From Bradysia coprophila (taxonomy: Eukaryota; Arthropoda; Insecta; Diptera; Sciaridae): DNA of 64,000 nt. Position numbers and translations under genes: made by a program. Every line of letters begins with the position of its first letter. The first letter of the stretch is position 1. Below are positions 12,079 to 24,313 of this stretch, piece by piece. The notes beneath the pieces are model-generated. The model worked only from the letters and a program-made list of their open reading frames with translations, searched no databases and was not told where the DNA came from. Location of the stretch: assembly GCF_014529535.1 (NCBI RefSeq), contig NC_050735.1, positions 7,575,739 to 7,639,738 on the forward strand, in the 5' to 3' direction.

Positions 12079-14971
12079 TAAAAATACATTTTCGTTGCGC
12101 ATTTGAGAGAATAGTCCTTTTCTCCACTCCACTGAAACTTCGGAAGCCTTTGTTGGGAAAACTCTGGAAAAAAGTTGGATTTTTTTTTGTGAAATGTGAC
12201 TCTCGCTGCGCTTTTTCCAAAAACCACACCCTTTTCCTCATTGAACAAATGACAATTTTACACAGATGATCATCGAACTTCTCACTCTATAAAGTCATCG
12301 ATGCTTCTTTTTGTAAGAAAAATTCCGTCATTTTCCAGAGATATTTATCTCCCAGGATTTAAAATAGGGGTCCTAAATGATGACTTTCTTGCAAAAGTGA
12401 CCACGGATATTCAACTTTCACAAGATAATTGACCAGAAGAATATGGAACCAAAACAAACTGAATTATCCAACTTTTAAAATACATTTAATAAAAAAGCGA
12501 TTTTATGTAAACTTTGCAGACACTTTCTCCCCCTCATGAGAAAATTGCGTTTTGTTGACGATGATTGGTCGCATGACATTTCTAGTGAGAAAAGTGCAAA
12601 ACTTCCTCTTCCGTGGATGGAAAGGAAATGGATTTTTCTCATTTGAACTGTCACTTTGTTTATGCTTTCAAAAATGTTATGGTGAATGCATGTTTTTTGT
12701 TCCCTGGAGAAAAACAGTAAATCACTCCTCGCACATATAATATATCTAATCGGGAGAGAAAATGACTATTTTAGCCCCTCTTGTGTTGCGAGAATGTTTT
12801 ATGAAACAAAGATCCCCTTTGGCAGACGATGTTATCACAGTCTACGTCAGTAAAATTTATACATTTTGTATCAGCTGTATTTGAGCTGGTCTGCTCATCG
12901 AAACAAAAGAGCTTATATTTGTTTATAGGGGCGAGATAGTTACACGAGGGTGTTAATGGTAAAACCGACTGCAGAGTAGGAGCAGTTTTGTTTGTGCGGT
13001 TTGTATGAATGGACCAGCTTTAAAACATATGAAACAAAATGTCTAAATTTTACTGACGTTACAATTATTAAACGTAAAGCGTGTGCAGAATCAGCTGAAC
13101 ATCTCCAGCTGGTCGCCAAAGACAATACCTTTCTATCGAAAACAATTCAAAGGCAACTACATACAGTGCCTCTATATACGTTAAGGTCATCTATGTGCGC
13201 ACATAACGCATGTGACTGCAGTACACTCGCTGTTTAGAATGTGTTCTGATTGTAAATTATACAAGTGTTTGTTGATCAGCTGGTGAGGTTCAGCTGTTGC
13301 ATATTCTGCCAAAAGGGGTCTTGTGTTGTAAAACATTTGTGCACAGACCTCGGACAACTTTACATATTTTGATAAGTCCGTTTACTAGGCAATAGATCCC
13401 ATTATACACCGCTATATTGAATAAATCCATTATACACCCAAATGATCAACAAAAACAATTAAATACATAACAGTAAAACGAAGCTCCGCTGCAGTTATTC
13501 AATCATTTTCATTTAATGAATCACATTATAAAACATTTGAATATCCATTTCATTCAAATGTAATTTTTATTTTTAGCGTCCCTACATACAATGGTCATTA
13601 AAACATTTATAGCTCATCAAACTAATAAAACAAAAAGCAGAAAAAAAAAAATAACCGAAAACAAAACATTATACGAAGTTTTATGGATTTTCACACTTTT
13701 TTCACTTCGATCTTCTTGTCTCTTTTTTGAGCGATATGAAAATCTTAGAATTTTATTTACGCCAACATCAATAAAACTAACAGTTTCGTTCCATAATTTA
13801 AAAAAAAAAAGTTTTTCTCTTTCGAAGTACAAAAAATATGCATCAACCAAAGTTCTTTTTGAGATGATTTCACATACCATTACCAAAGAGGTGTTTCGTG
13901 TATTTTTACGATGCAAAAGAAAATAATTATTTTTCCTTGAATAAAAATGCCGAGCGTTTGCCTCACTGTTTTGTGTTTATTTTTCAAAAATCTGTTATAA
14001 AAGTTTGAACATTAATATGGCAGTTTTCAACGAATTTTCGGCAGACCTTTATATTAAGTCAAAGTAAAACTTTTTTTTTATAATCATTCGCAGGTTAAGG
14101 TGTGTGTTTTAATGTTTCACAAGTTTTATGGATACTTTGGTTCACTAATAGTTTAATTTTATTTCTATCGCTATATTTAATCAAAGTTATGAAAGTTAAG
14201 ACTATCGAAAAGGTTTTAACATTTGGGTGGTAAAATTTACGGTCCAAAAATTGTGGAAAATTTAACTATTCGGAAGGGCATCGAAGTGAATTGTTCTCAC
14301 AGCAAAATTTCATATCATTAAAACGAATCCCTTTGATATCATTCACTGCAGCGTCTCTTGTTTATAAAATAAATGTTCACATAAGTCGATAATTTCGGTC
14401 TTAATTTCAGCTTCACGTAATGATCAGCTGTTACCCTGTCAACTGTGAAACGTTTCAACACATTTAGCCACAGGTTAAATGTATGGAAAAATATGTCGAT
14501 GCAGTTATATTCCCATTAGACGTTATCATAAATCATACGAACATAAAATGAATCAGAACCAAATGAACTGTGAATGAAAATGATACGTTGTTGCAAGCTC
14601 ACATCGAACTTTTAGCAAAGATTCATTGGTAGTTAATCATTAATACCACAGATGTCGCTTTATTAAATGTAAGCTACATTATGTGACTGTAAGCGAAATA
14701 TCTATCGTTCTTCATTAGTTAATTAAGTTCGTCCCGGGTTTCAGATGTAAAGAAGTGTCCTTGGTAGTAATTCTCTTTATATAAAGGCTTAATTGACACT
14801 GCTTTTACAAAAAAGTAGCCTAATGACTCGGTATTCTAGACAAATTTTTCATGATACATGGATTCGGATCTGCGTACAAATGTCGATTAGCTATTAGAAC
14901 GGCTGTTCTCGACAGTGATGACAAAAATAAGCGATAAGCTCTGCTTAATGTTGCCTTATAAAGTGAAATAC
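12079..14971. other. No gene seen
   Basis: Nearly 2.9 kb of AT-rich sequence. Overlapping frames on both strands at 13591-13926 are biased by A/T runs and have no family resemblance. I see no exon, RNA gene or paired termini here. Confidence 0.5.
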
Positions 14972-15014
<43 letters not shown>

Positions 15015-15381
15015 TTTATTGTCATTTTATATGAGTAAGGTACTTGACCTTTTAAGTTACATATAGTCGCTAGCAAACAAACGCGTTTACAACATAATTG
15101 CGGATAAAAAAGACTAGATTGAGTTAATAAAGAAAAAAGAAAAAGAAAGAACTAGAAGCACACATTACAAACTTATGCACGGCAAGCCGTTACAGTCGAG
15201 CAATCCATTCAGCTTAAGTGCCCAATTCCAGTTGTAGGTGGACCAGCTGAAACATGATATGTGAGATGATGCAGTGAAGATGATTTATTTTTTTAATTTT
15301 TAATTTTTTGTAATAAAAAACGAAAACATTTACGTAGGAAGCGAGCGATTGCATAAGCCCATATATTCCCTACAAGTACGT
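14972..15381 (-). repeat. LINE 3' UTR ending in an (ACT)n microsatellite
   Basis: On the minus strand the LINE stop is followed by an A/T-rich UTR that ends in AATAAAACTACTACT. The triplet run covers 14972-15014 (TAG on the plus strand, about 14 units). A microsatellite tail like this is usual at LINE 3' ends. Confidence 0.7.
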
Positions 15382-15838
15382 TTAAAGCCAGTTAACGAAA
15401 GTTTTTGCCTTCACAGCAGCAGGCAACGCATTATATTTCGTATGAACGTAGAAAGAATCATTGACAATATTTCTGTTATTGCGTGGCAAAATCAGGTTTC
15501 GAAGCCTATTCGAAGAGCCGAAATTCAGATTTTGAAAAACGTAGTCGGGTTCCTTAGTGATGATCACCTTATGCAGGAACGCGGAGGTGAGATAGTCCAA
15601 GTACACGAAAAGACTATTCCCAAGAAGCCTATGTAAATGGCCAGCAACAGAGTCATAGCGGCCGATGCCATAAGCGAAACGAATGCAAGCATTGAAACAT
15701 CTCTCGAAGATACTCTTAGTTCTAGCAGAGAGTTCACCCAGAACCGGGCAGCACTACGACAGATGAGGTAACAAAGGAGCCTTCACTAGCAACTCCCTCG
15801 TCTTGACGGGTAGAAATTGAGCACTCGGCCACACTAGC
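15382..15838 (-). pseudogene. LINE ORF2 C-terminal fragment
   Basis: The minus-strand frame gives LPVKTRELLVKAPLLPHLS, a stop, then CCPVLGELSARTKSIFERC, a segment with YLDYLTSAFLHKVI, and an end with YNALPAAVKAKTF before the stop at 15382-15384. This is the layout after the RT domain in jockey/I-type LINEs: a hydrophobic segment with Y/CP.W or Y/CP.L, then F.HK.I, then YN.LP. The copy is 5' truncated near 15838 and has a TAG where the family usually has tyrosine, so it is dead. Confidence 0.7.
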
Positions 15839-16401
15839 TTCAACAAATGAAGTAAAAGATCTTGTAGTGAATATCTTGAGATAATTTAAACAAAAGAAGT
15901 AACAGATTCCGTAGATATATGGTGAGACACGTGTTATATATGAAAGTGAAAGAATTTTGGGACATTGCATTTTCAGTATTAAAAAGATTAGGAGCACTTA
16001 TCTTACGAAGATGATGTTGTTGTTTATAAAACATTTGCATTTTTGGCATTATCTTTTTTATACTGCTACGAAAAATACTTTCCACAGTTTCCACAAGTAA
16101 GGTTCACTCTATTTTTAGTTGAATAGATAGACAAAGCTTATTACAAAAGTTGTCGTCGACTGAGAAAATATTTTTTGTACAATGTATATTGAGACATATC
16201 GGTCAGGGCTCCCTCTATCACAATCGGTCATGCTTTTTGAAAACTTAATCCGTCACAAACTTGCACGTTCATTTTAAAACAAAAAAAGCAAGTGACCGAT
16301 GTGATAGTTGTTTTTTCTGTTTAGTATCCGGTTCAAGGTGTAAATAAATTGCAATTTTCCTCGATATGATCTCCTAGATCAAGCAGATTATCTCTGATTT
16401 G
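15839..16401. other. Upstream flank of the first secreted-protein gene
   Basis: The part from about 16100 is duplicated upstream of the second gene (about 18240-19110), including CCCTCTATCACAATCGGTCA at 16212 and 18890. An AGATTATCT site near 16386 reads as AGATAATCT on the other strand, a GATA-factor-like motif. The matching place in copy 2 reads AGATTAATCT and loses it. No other gene seen. Confidence 0.55.
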
Positions 16402-16410
16402 TATATAAAT
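16402..16410 (+). promoter_or_regulatory. TATA-like box of first secreted-protein gene
   Basis: TATATAAAT lies 70 bp before the ATG at 16472. The paralog has TATATATTA at 19089-19097, also 70 bp before its ATG at 19159. The conserved spacing supports a core promoter at both. Confidence 0.6.
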
Positions 16411-16471
16411 AGGTCAGGTAATTCAAAATGACACCAGATAGTATTCTCGTTAAATGTTCATTCAAAGCAAA

Positions 16472-17219
16472 ATGACATTTTTTCTGATATTCGCATTAGT
16501 CTTCGTAATTTCTGCAATTACGGAAACATATTGCGACAGGGTATGAAACTATATATTTAAACATTCAGATTGATTGTTGTAATAATACTTATTCAAAACA
16601 CATCCAAAGGTTGTAGCATTCAACTACGATGGCATGGACTTGCAAGAATCGTTTTCAAATTACTTTGATATTTCAAAGGCAGAAATAAAACTTAAAGAAG
16701 GATCTGACTCGATCCTAATTAATGGAGAGGTCGAACAAAAAGTGGATTTTGATGATAATTGGACGGTAACGGAAATGTGACCTTAGAGGTTCCAATTTTA
16801 TTTCTATAAATATATCTAGGTGGAAGGGAAGATTTTCCGTAGTGATACTGCTGACGGTGAATACACCATTTATTTGGCAATACCCAAGCTTGGAGTCTGC
16901 ACGTTTATGAAGACAGTTTACAAGGTGTACTTATTTCCAATTTTGAAGGAATGTTCTAACTTACCCGATCCAGAAACGTGTCCGATTACAAAGGTAATTG
17001 TTAAATAAAAGGAAAATATTTCCGGAACACCGACCGCTTCAAATGCAAAATTATAACATGTTTTGTACGTAGGCGAAGTACCATGCAAAATGCGAATTAG
17101 ATGTTGTTGTTGCTCAAAGTTTTGCGAAAAAGGGTTTTTACAAGATTTATGCAGATTTATACAATGATGGTCACCATGAAACTGGAATCGTTTTACGAGG
17201 ATCAGTACATGACAAATAA
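16472..17219 (+). CDS. Small secreted DUF1091/ML-like protein, copy 1
   Basis: Four exons joined by GT-AG introns: 16472-16540, 16610-16765, 16820-16993 and 17073-17219, all phase 0, giving 181 aa. Exon 1 is a clear signal peptide (FFLIFALVFVISAITETYC). The mature protein has GVCTFMK, then CSNLPDPETCPITK, then KCELD and a G.YKIYADLY strand. A C.F, SN, CP order resembles the insect DUF1091 family and, more loosely, the MD-2-related lipid-recognition (ML) fold; either is from memory. If it is of that type it would be extracellular and bind a hydrophobic ligand, which I cannot show. The exon pattern matches copy 2 exactly, with exon 2 one codon shorter. No AATAAA was found near the stop. Confidence 0.8.
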
Positions 17220-17492
17220 TTTTAATTGAAATAGATTTTTGTTCAAATAGTCTCTTGAAGTAAAATTGCAATTATCATAAGTTGTGTTTCTGTTTGAGAA
17301 GGGCGACGAGTGCGAAACTAGTTTTCATTGTTGCTATAATATAAGGGATTAGCGTCATAATGATTTGGCGGCAAAACACCCTCATTCCTATATCAGATGA
17401 GAATTAAAATCGTCCGCGGTGACGTCGTCAATGAGAGATTGAAGTTTTGACCAATTCGACGCAGAACGTTATTTTAAGCAAAACATTGTGCT

Positions 17493-17633
17493 ACGGTATG
17501 CCTCTAAAATGCACAGATTATTTTACAAAATTAATTTAGTTTACAAAGTACGACAATAACTCGACCCAATTTTTTCAGCGGCCTAAAATGCGCCGGAGGC
17601 CGTTTCCAGTCTCAGTGTATTTTAGAGACATAC
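17493..17633. repeat. Foldback repeat
   Basis: The ends ACGGTATGCCTCTAAAATGC and a near reverse complement ending GAGACATACCGT enclose about 140 bp. It lies between the two secreted-protein genes. No clear target duplication. Confidence 0.55.
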
Positions 17634-17837
17634 CGTTGAACAATTTTTTGTTTAGAATAATGTTTCACGTCGATTAAAAATAACTTGACAAAACTTCAGT
17701 ACCCCATTCGCTCTTCGACACAACACCAATCTCACGAAGGTTTCACCAAACAGCCTGAAACCCTAACCTAGAATCCAGCCTTGGAGCCAGAAATTCATCC
17801 TTAGAGACTCTTAATCAAAGTATATAAACAGAGAATG

Positions 17838-17955
17838 TGGTGAACCGAAAAATACATTTCAACGCTTTATTGTATGAAAATGACGCTGCGTTAAAGTGAC
17901 TTGCGTGAGAAAGATTTTGAATTTCGACCGCACTTACGGCGTGAATTACGCAGAC
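17838..17955. repeat. Dispersed repeat shared with 47821-47930
   Basis: Both places share GTGAACCGAAAAATACATTT, then ATGAAAATGACGCTGCGTTA, then GCACTTACGGCGTGAATTA, in direct orientation and similar spacing. Nature unknown. Confidence 0.7.
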
Positions 17956-18266
17956 GCCAATACACTTTAGGCACACGCCCATTCCCACTCACTCATGACA
18001 ATGCTTCTTTCCAACAATGTACGCGTGGTCGATATCAAGGACTCCTCATGCTTAACAGGCACTAACGTCGCATGTGTACCGAAAAATCGCATTCCTAAAA
18101 ACATGACATTACTGGGGCGAAAAAGTGGGTAGAAAAGGTGCGAAAAACTATATCTCTATCCAATCTGATGAGAGAATTTGACGTTTTTAACCCGTCTGAA
18201 TATAAAATACTTTTCACAAATAATTTTTATCATTCGGAACACTCTATTTTTAGTTGAAAGGATGTA

Positions 18267-18651
18267 AGGTAACTGATTGAAAGTTGACCTAATTTGACAA
18301 ATCTCAACTTTGAACTTGAATTTCTCAGCGATTCTGGAACTATGGAACCACTTTTATTTTACAGATTTATCTTTTGTTTACTTAATTAATAGAAATTTTA
18401 TTAATTATTGCCGATTTCGTCTAACAAAGTTAATGAATTAATAAAAATGCAGAGTTGACCTATATGAATCGTGAGTGGTCCTATTTCACATTTAAACACA
18501 TTGAATCGTGAGTTGTCCTATCTATACAAAAGTCATAGGACATATCACGATTTATTGAATGTTGAGTTGACCGATAATTTTTTCTCCATACAAATTTACA
18601 CGGACAACTTAAGATCACTTTTCCACTAGGTCAACTTTCAATCAGTCACCT
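18267..18651. mobile_element. Short TA-flanked inverted-repeat element (Tc1/mariner-type MITE)
   Basis: The inverted ends AGGTAACTGATTGAAAGTTG and CAACTTTCAATCAGTCACCT are each flanked by TA. The interior repeats AGTTGACCTA/GAGTTGTCCTAT-like segments. The matching stretch upstream of gene copy 1 (about 16110-16150) goes directly from the TTTTTAGTTGAA block to AAGCTTATTACAAAAGTTGT, so this is an insertion in copy 2 only. The AGGTAA start is shared with the element at 53395-54294. Confidence 0.75.
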
Positions 18652-19158
18652 TATAAAGCTTATTACAAAAGTTGTTGCTTTGTCGTTGATTGGGAAAATA
18701 TTGTTTACTTTACAAGGGATGTAAAGTGGCCTTTCTCTCCCAGGGAAAAAGTCTTCACATCGATCGTGAAGTAAAACGTTATACTCGGGAAATAATTTGA
18801 TATTTCGTAACACGATGAGTAAAATTACCTTGGTTACCTGGTACAGTAATGTACTATTACAATGAATATTCCAACACATCAGTCAGGGTTCCCTCTATCA
18901 CAATCGGTCATGCTTTTTGATAACTCGATCCGTCACAGATTTTGTACGTTTTTTGAACGACGTTAATTTTAAAACAAATGACAGATTCGGTTGTTTTTTT
19001 TTCTGTTTCATATCCGGTTGTAGCTGTAAATAAATTGCATTGTTCTTCGATATGATCTCTTAGATCAAGTAGATTAATCTCTCATTTTTATATATTATGT
19101 CAAGCACTTCCAAATAACACCATGATAGTATTCTCATTTATTGTTCATCCAACGCAAA

Positions 19159-19921
19159 ATGAAATTTTTTCTGATATTCGCGTTGGTCTTCGTAATTTCT
19201 GCTATTACGGAAACATATTGTGAGAGGGTATGAAACAATCTTGAAGCATTAACTTCGATTTTTACAAATACTCAAAACATATCCAAAGGATGTAGTGCTC
19301 AAATTCACTGGCCTGGACTTGCAAGAATCGTTTCCAAATTACTTTGATATTTCTAAGGTAGAACTAAAACTTAAAGATGGATATGAATCGATTTTCCTAG
19401 TTAATGGAGAGGTCGAACAAAAAGTGGATCTGGATGATAATTGGACGGTAACGGAAATATATGTGACCTTAGAGGTTCCAATTTTATTTCTATGAAATTA
19501 TCTAGGGGGACGCAAAGATTTTCCGTAGTGAAACTGTTGACGGTGAATACACCAGCTATTTGTCATTTCGCAAGACTGGGATTTGCACTTTCATGAAGAC
19601 GGCATACGACTCGTACTTATATCATATTGTGAAGAATTGTTCTAACTTACCCGATCCTAGAACGTGTCCGATTACAAAGGTAATTGTTAAATCAAAGGAA
19701 AATTGTTTTCAGGATACCGGCCGCTTCAAGTGTAAAATCATAACATGTTTTCTACGTAGGGGAAGTACCATGGAAACTGCGAATTAGATGCTTTTGTTGC
19801 TCAAACTTTGTCGAGGAAGGGCTTCTACAAGATTTATGCAGATTTATACAATGGTAGTCACCATGAAACTGGATTCGTTTTTCGAGTATCAGTAGTAAAT
19901 AGAAAATTTCTATCTGATTGA
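19159..19921 (+). CDS. Small secreted DUF1091/ML-like protein, copy 2
   Basis: Tandem paralog of the gene at 16472, with the same four phase-0 exons: 19159-19227, 19289-19447, 19506-19679 and 19760-19921, giving 187 aa. The signal peptide is nearly identical (FFLIFALVFVISAITETYC). The core C.FMK, CSNLPDP.TCPITK, CELD and G.YKIYADLY segments are conserved. It differs by one extra codon in exon 2 and five more residues at the C-terminus. All splice sites are GT-AG and the frame is open, so both copies look functional. An AATAAA lies 93 nt past the stop. Its upstream flank has received at least two insertions that copy 1 lacks, near 18267 and 18700-18860, so the two could differ in regulation. 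Confidence 0.8.
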
Positions 19922-20013
19922 AACAGATTTTTGTTCAAATAGTCTTGAAGTAAAATTGCAATTATCATAAATTGTGTTTGGATAATGGTGCCGTAACAGT
20001 ACATGGTTGCTGT

Positions 20014-20019
20014 AATAAA
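20014..20019 (+). terminator. Poly(A) signal AATAAA of second secreted-protein gene
   Basis: A canonical AATAAA follows the stop at 19921 by 93 nt, on the same strand. Confidence 0.55.
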
Positions 20020-20460
20020 GTACCACCTTATGGGTGGTCCCTTGACTGACTGATTTTCTCAATCCACTTGTGCGACTGTTACAAAAGTATCATGAAACTG
20101 TGCATTGATTCTCATACGATCGTGACCCTAACTATTCGTAACTTGACAGTTGAGTGTATAAAATCCCATCAGTTACGAATTCTTAAATTTACGAAAATAC
20201 GAGAATCTGCACCTTCTATTTGATTCAAAACAAATATTTAGAATAAACAAGGCGAGCTAAGTCATACATTTTCAAACGATCGTAAATCCTATTGTCTGCC
20301 AAAAAAGTGTTGAAAGGATTTATTGTTTATTTATCAAACAAAATTTGAAAATCGTGTGGATTACGGCCGCTTGTTCAATTTTTATTTTTTTATCAACTAC
20401 CACAAAATCACTCAAAAAAATCTTTTCGATTGTTACTCCAACACTTTCCATTAACGAAGC

Positions 20461-20836
20461 TAGCCTCAGGAATTTCAGTCCTCGTCGATTAAAAAAAAGT
20501 TTTCGGAAATCCGTTCAGAATTACTCGAGTTATCTTGTTTTCAAGCGTCGAAACAAAATTTCTTTTTAAAATATCACAGAGATCACGCGTCCTTCATAGC
20601 CCATCCTCGAACTTAACCTCAGGAATTTCATTCCTCGTCGATAAAAAAAAGGTTTATGGAAATCCGAGTGGATTACCCAATTTATCGTGTAATCAAGCGA
20701 TGAGACAAAAATTCTTTAAAATTACCGGTCCCTTATAGTCACCCTTTTAACTAAACGTTAGGAATTTAATTCCCCCTCGAATTAAAAAAGTTTTTGGAAA
20801 TCCGTGGAGAATTACTCAAGTTATCGGGTTATCAAG
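20461..20836. repeat. Three tandem copies of a ~130-bp unit
   Basis: The unit reads as AGGAATTTCA(G/T)TCCTCGTCGA, then A-run, GTTT..GGAAATCCG, then GAATTACTC.AGTTATC and a TCAAGC end. Copies start near 20467, 20620 and 20759, each more diverged than tandem copies of recent origin would be. Confidence 0.65.
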
Positions 20837-21048
20837 CACGGCAGAGTAAAATAAACCAGGCAGGAGCGGTTCATAAGTTGAAGTTCTGACATAAATTGAA
20901 CAATTTTATTCGCAAAAATTAAAGGGCTACTAGATTATGGGACATTATATTGGCCGAGTACAATAAATCGAATGTACCGGACCAAAAATTGATTTGATCG
21001 ACTGAAATTATAATTTACCATCCATTTATTCAATTTCACCGAAAATAA

Positions 21049-21173
21049 ATAGTATGTTACATACCAAGGATCAAAAAGGTGTGTTTTAGACCCGCTTCGC
21101 GTCGCTCCATCCCTGGACGTTTTCACCACCGTGGTCTAAAACACACCTTTTTGATCCGTGGTATGTATACTAT
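21049..21173. repeat. Foldback hairpin
   Basis: Arms of about 45 bp share ATACCAAGGATCAAAAAGGT and GTGTTTTAGACC with their complements, around a GC-rich loop GCTTCGCGTCGCTCC. Confidence 0.8.
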
Positions 21174-21175
21174 TT

Positions 21176-21638
21176 TTCTTCCTGGAGTACCAAAGTCACA
21201 TTCCGAACAAAATAACATACAAAAATTTAATGTCGTTGTTTACATTTGTTGACCGTACAGCATTTTTCGTTCAGCGCGTAACAATACCAATTAATGCATA
21301 CGCGCGTAGCATTATCATTTAGTGCATTCTTTATAACAAGAAAATCATATTTAATACTCTTCGAAATTCGAAATGTAGTGAAGCAACGCTTAATATTAAT
21401 ACAGAATGAATATTGAACATAAATTAGTGTATGTTATTGCAGTTCACACAATAAATTGCTGGATTTGAGTTTAAATTGACTTCATTATATCACATGACAC
21501 ATTTGGGAAAGAATAAAGATAGGATCGAAAATGACATAAGCGGGAATGAAAATTGAGAGAAAAAAGTGTCGGAGAATGTAGCTCTTTCGGTACTAAATTT
21601 GGTGAGTGAATGTGACGGTTTTGGTACTTCAGGAAGAA
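21176..21638. repeat. Inverted-repeat segment nested in the large element
   Basis: Ends TTCTTCCTGGAGTACCAAAG..TCACATTC and GAATGTGAC..TTGGTACTTCAGGAAGAA are inverted repeats about 30 bp long. No coding inside. Confidence 0.6.
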
Positions 21639-21639
21639 A

Positions 21640-22110
21640 ATCAAATTTACCGACAGAAGTAGATCGACAAAAAATTAAAAATTACCGACCAATAAAACGA
21701 AAGATCGACTAAAATAGTAAAACTACCGACCAAAAATCTTTTCGATCGACCGTTTAATGTGTTTGATCGACCGGTTAATAAAATTTTCAGTCGGTAGTTT
21801 CGTATTTTCCGTCGATAGTATGTTTCGGTAACTTTGAATTTATCGTCGGTAATCTAATTTAGTAGTCGATCACTTGTCCGTCGGTAATTTATTATTTCTG
21901 TCGATCTGTTCCGGTCGGTAATTTCGTATTTTTGGTAAGTTTTTTAATAAAATGGTCAGTCGTTGTTTTTAATAGCCGTTACTTGCAGATTGTGCGTCGT
22001 TAATTTTAATTGTTTCTTCGGTAATTTTGGTCGGTATTCTTGATTACGTTTACGGTATAAATAAATTATAAGATGCTGTACAGATTTTTGAGTCGGTATT
22101 ATCAATTTAA
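21640..22110. repeat. Left subterminal TCGGTA/TCGATC motif array
   Basis: Short motifs recur every 15-30 bp: TACCGAC and TCGATCGA on the first half, then their complements GTCGGTA and GTCGATC on the second half. Spacers are A/T-rich with no fixed length. The change of orientation falls near 21780, so the array itself folds back. Confidence 0.7.
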
Positions 22111-22610
22111 TTTCCGGTATTGTAATGTCGCTGAAGTTAGCACAACATTTTTCATCTCAAGATTTTGAGGAATTTTGATATATTCAGGAGTCTCGAATCC
22201 TGATATGTCAAAGTAAAAACTCGTGGCTTGTGCCTATATTGCGTAAGCAATTCATGCAGTTTTAGAAATTTCTATTGAATTGTAAAGGTGTTTCGTTCGG
22301 TTACAAGGAATTCATCCTTTTACGAAATGTAACGTAAAGGCGTTTTGTTAAATCCCAGGGAATTCATCCTTTTACTAAATGGAAATGGAAAGAGTTTTGT
22401 TTGATCCTAGGGAATTCCTTGCTAACTTGAGGGACATGTATTTTCAATTTTATTTTCGGTAGTTATTCTCGCTCTAAACGTCATACATGAAAAAGTATGT
22501 GGTAGACGTTCGAGTTCAGACACAAAATTGGCTTAATTTCTCCAGTTCTAATAAAGACTAGAAATTCACAACACTTTCGGAAACTTATAATCATAGAATT
22601 TGTTGTAAGC

Positions 22611-23609
22611 TAGGGTTGCCATTCGTCCTCTTTTTAGAGGACATGTCCTCTTTTTTCGTCTAATTCTTCTTTTTTGTAAAACTTCTAAGAACATCACTTT
22701 TTTCACACAACGTCCTCTTTTGTCCTCTTTTTTCTAAAATATTGTTAAATTTTAGCAAAACTTAACAGATCAAATTTTACGGAAAAAATTACGCTGCGCA
22801 GCTATTTCTAAAGCTACATAGTTTCTACAGCATTCGAATGATATAGTTGACTAGTCCTCGCAGTCAAAAATTCGACTTCATATTTAGGAATTAAGGAAGC
22901 TTTAGCATTATGATTGGGAATTTTTATGTTTTTATATGCATAAAATAAGGAGTAAACCAGGAGTATTAAAAAAACGAAATTAAGTTGAAATCGAGTCATA
23001 TTCTAGCAGCAATTTAAAAATGCAACTAAATTGGTGTGAAATAGGCAGATTGTAGGAAATTCGTGAGAAACGGAAAGGTTTTAGAAAATTTTCCTACATT
23101 GGTCAGAAACAGTCAGATTTCAGAAAATTAGCCTAGAACAGGCCTAGATTTGTAAATTATTAAGAAACACGTTTCTTATTTTTTAGATTTTTACTTCGAA
23201 ACAAAAATGGAGTATCGAAAAAAACTTATGAATTTCTTCTGAGATAAGTGCATGTTTGTAGCTTACAGTTCAAGAACTCCAAGTAAAGTTAGCAAAAAAA
23301 GTAAAAGAATCACTTTTCTGGAAAATAAGGAAGAATATGAAGGTTTTTATAAAAAAAGGAAAAAAAGGTCATGTTTACAAATGGTAGGTACTGAAACCTC
23401 GGATTCGCCTCAAACCAAATGAAATTTTAATTTTAACTTTTCTCACTAATTATTTGAATATCTATTGGTTCACATAGAATAATAAAAGAGCTAAGACTCT
23501 ATATTTGTCCTCTTTTCGTCCTCTTTTTCGAATTAAAAGGCGTCCTCTTTTTGTCCTCTTTTTTCGTACAAAATGTCCTCTTTTCGAATTTTCAAAAATG
23601 GCAACCCTA
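22611..23609. mobile_element. 999-bp inverted-repeat element with GTCCTCTTTT subterminal repeats
   Basis: The ends TAGGGTTGCCATT and AATGGCAACCCTA are inverted repeats, flanked by a perfect 7-bp repeat TGTAAGC (22604-22610, 23610-23616). At least four GTCCTCTTTT copies lie near each end in the same orientation on the plus strand. The terminus resembles hAT ends, but a 7-bp duplication is one short of the hAT norm, so I leave the superfamily open. No transposase. Confidence 0.75.
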
Positions 23610-23819
23610 TGTAAGCCTTCTAAAGTTGTGCATTTGACTATGTAGTTGTTCCATCGATAAGTTTTTTTGATAGTACAACATACCGTCTTCATGACTGGGA
23701 CAAATTGTTAAAATGAATCATAATTTGCACATGGGTTAGAATAAATAAACGAAAATCACTACTTGCACTCGGTTACAAATATCATCTACAATATTTTTAC
23801 AGCAACGAAAATTCATTAC

Positions 23820-24262
23820 GACCGACAGAAATAGGTTAACTACTGCCACGTACATTCAAATCACCTACTGTAATTAATGGATCAAAAAAATGATGTATCG
23901 ACATAAAACGATCGAAGCAAATGTTGAAGTATCGACAAAAAATTGAAATTACCGAAAAAAATAATAGATAACGACCAAAAACTCAAATTTACCGAACACA
24001 TCATTTAACTACAAAGTACCATCTTCGTCGGTAATTCATATTTCTCAGTCGATCAACGGCATATTCGTTCGGTAAATCCCAGTCGGGAATATTTATTAAA
24101 TGGAAGGTACCGACGATGTCGATCAAATCTTAATTTAACGTCGACTATTTTGAATTTTTAGTCGATCACCGTTCGGTCGGTGAATTGTAATTTTCAGTCG
24201 GTAAAATTTTATTTTTGGTCAATCAAAATGAATTTTCTGTCGATGGGTTTATTACCACCCCT
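23820..24262. repeat. Right subterminal TCGGTA/TCGATC motif array
   Basis: Same motif set as 21640-22110 in mirrored arrangement, starting with ACCGACAGAA..GATCGA-type words and ending with GTCGGT, GTCGAT. Together the two arrays are subterminal inverted regions of the large element. Confidence 0.65.
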
Positions 24263-24313
24263 AGATTATTCAGGTCTGTTGTCAAATCAGCGCTCCTGTC
24301 TGCCTAACTTTAC

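Noticed and set aside
13591-13926. Overlapping frames of about 100 codons on both strands
   Set aside because: Low-complexity A/T runs produce lysine- and phenylalanine-rich frames on opposite strands; neither resembles a protein.
20535-20738. Short frames in the 20.3-20.8 kb region
   Set aside because: Translated tandem repeat units, no protein similarity.
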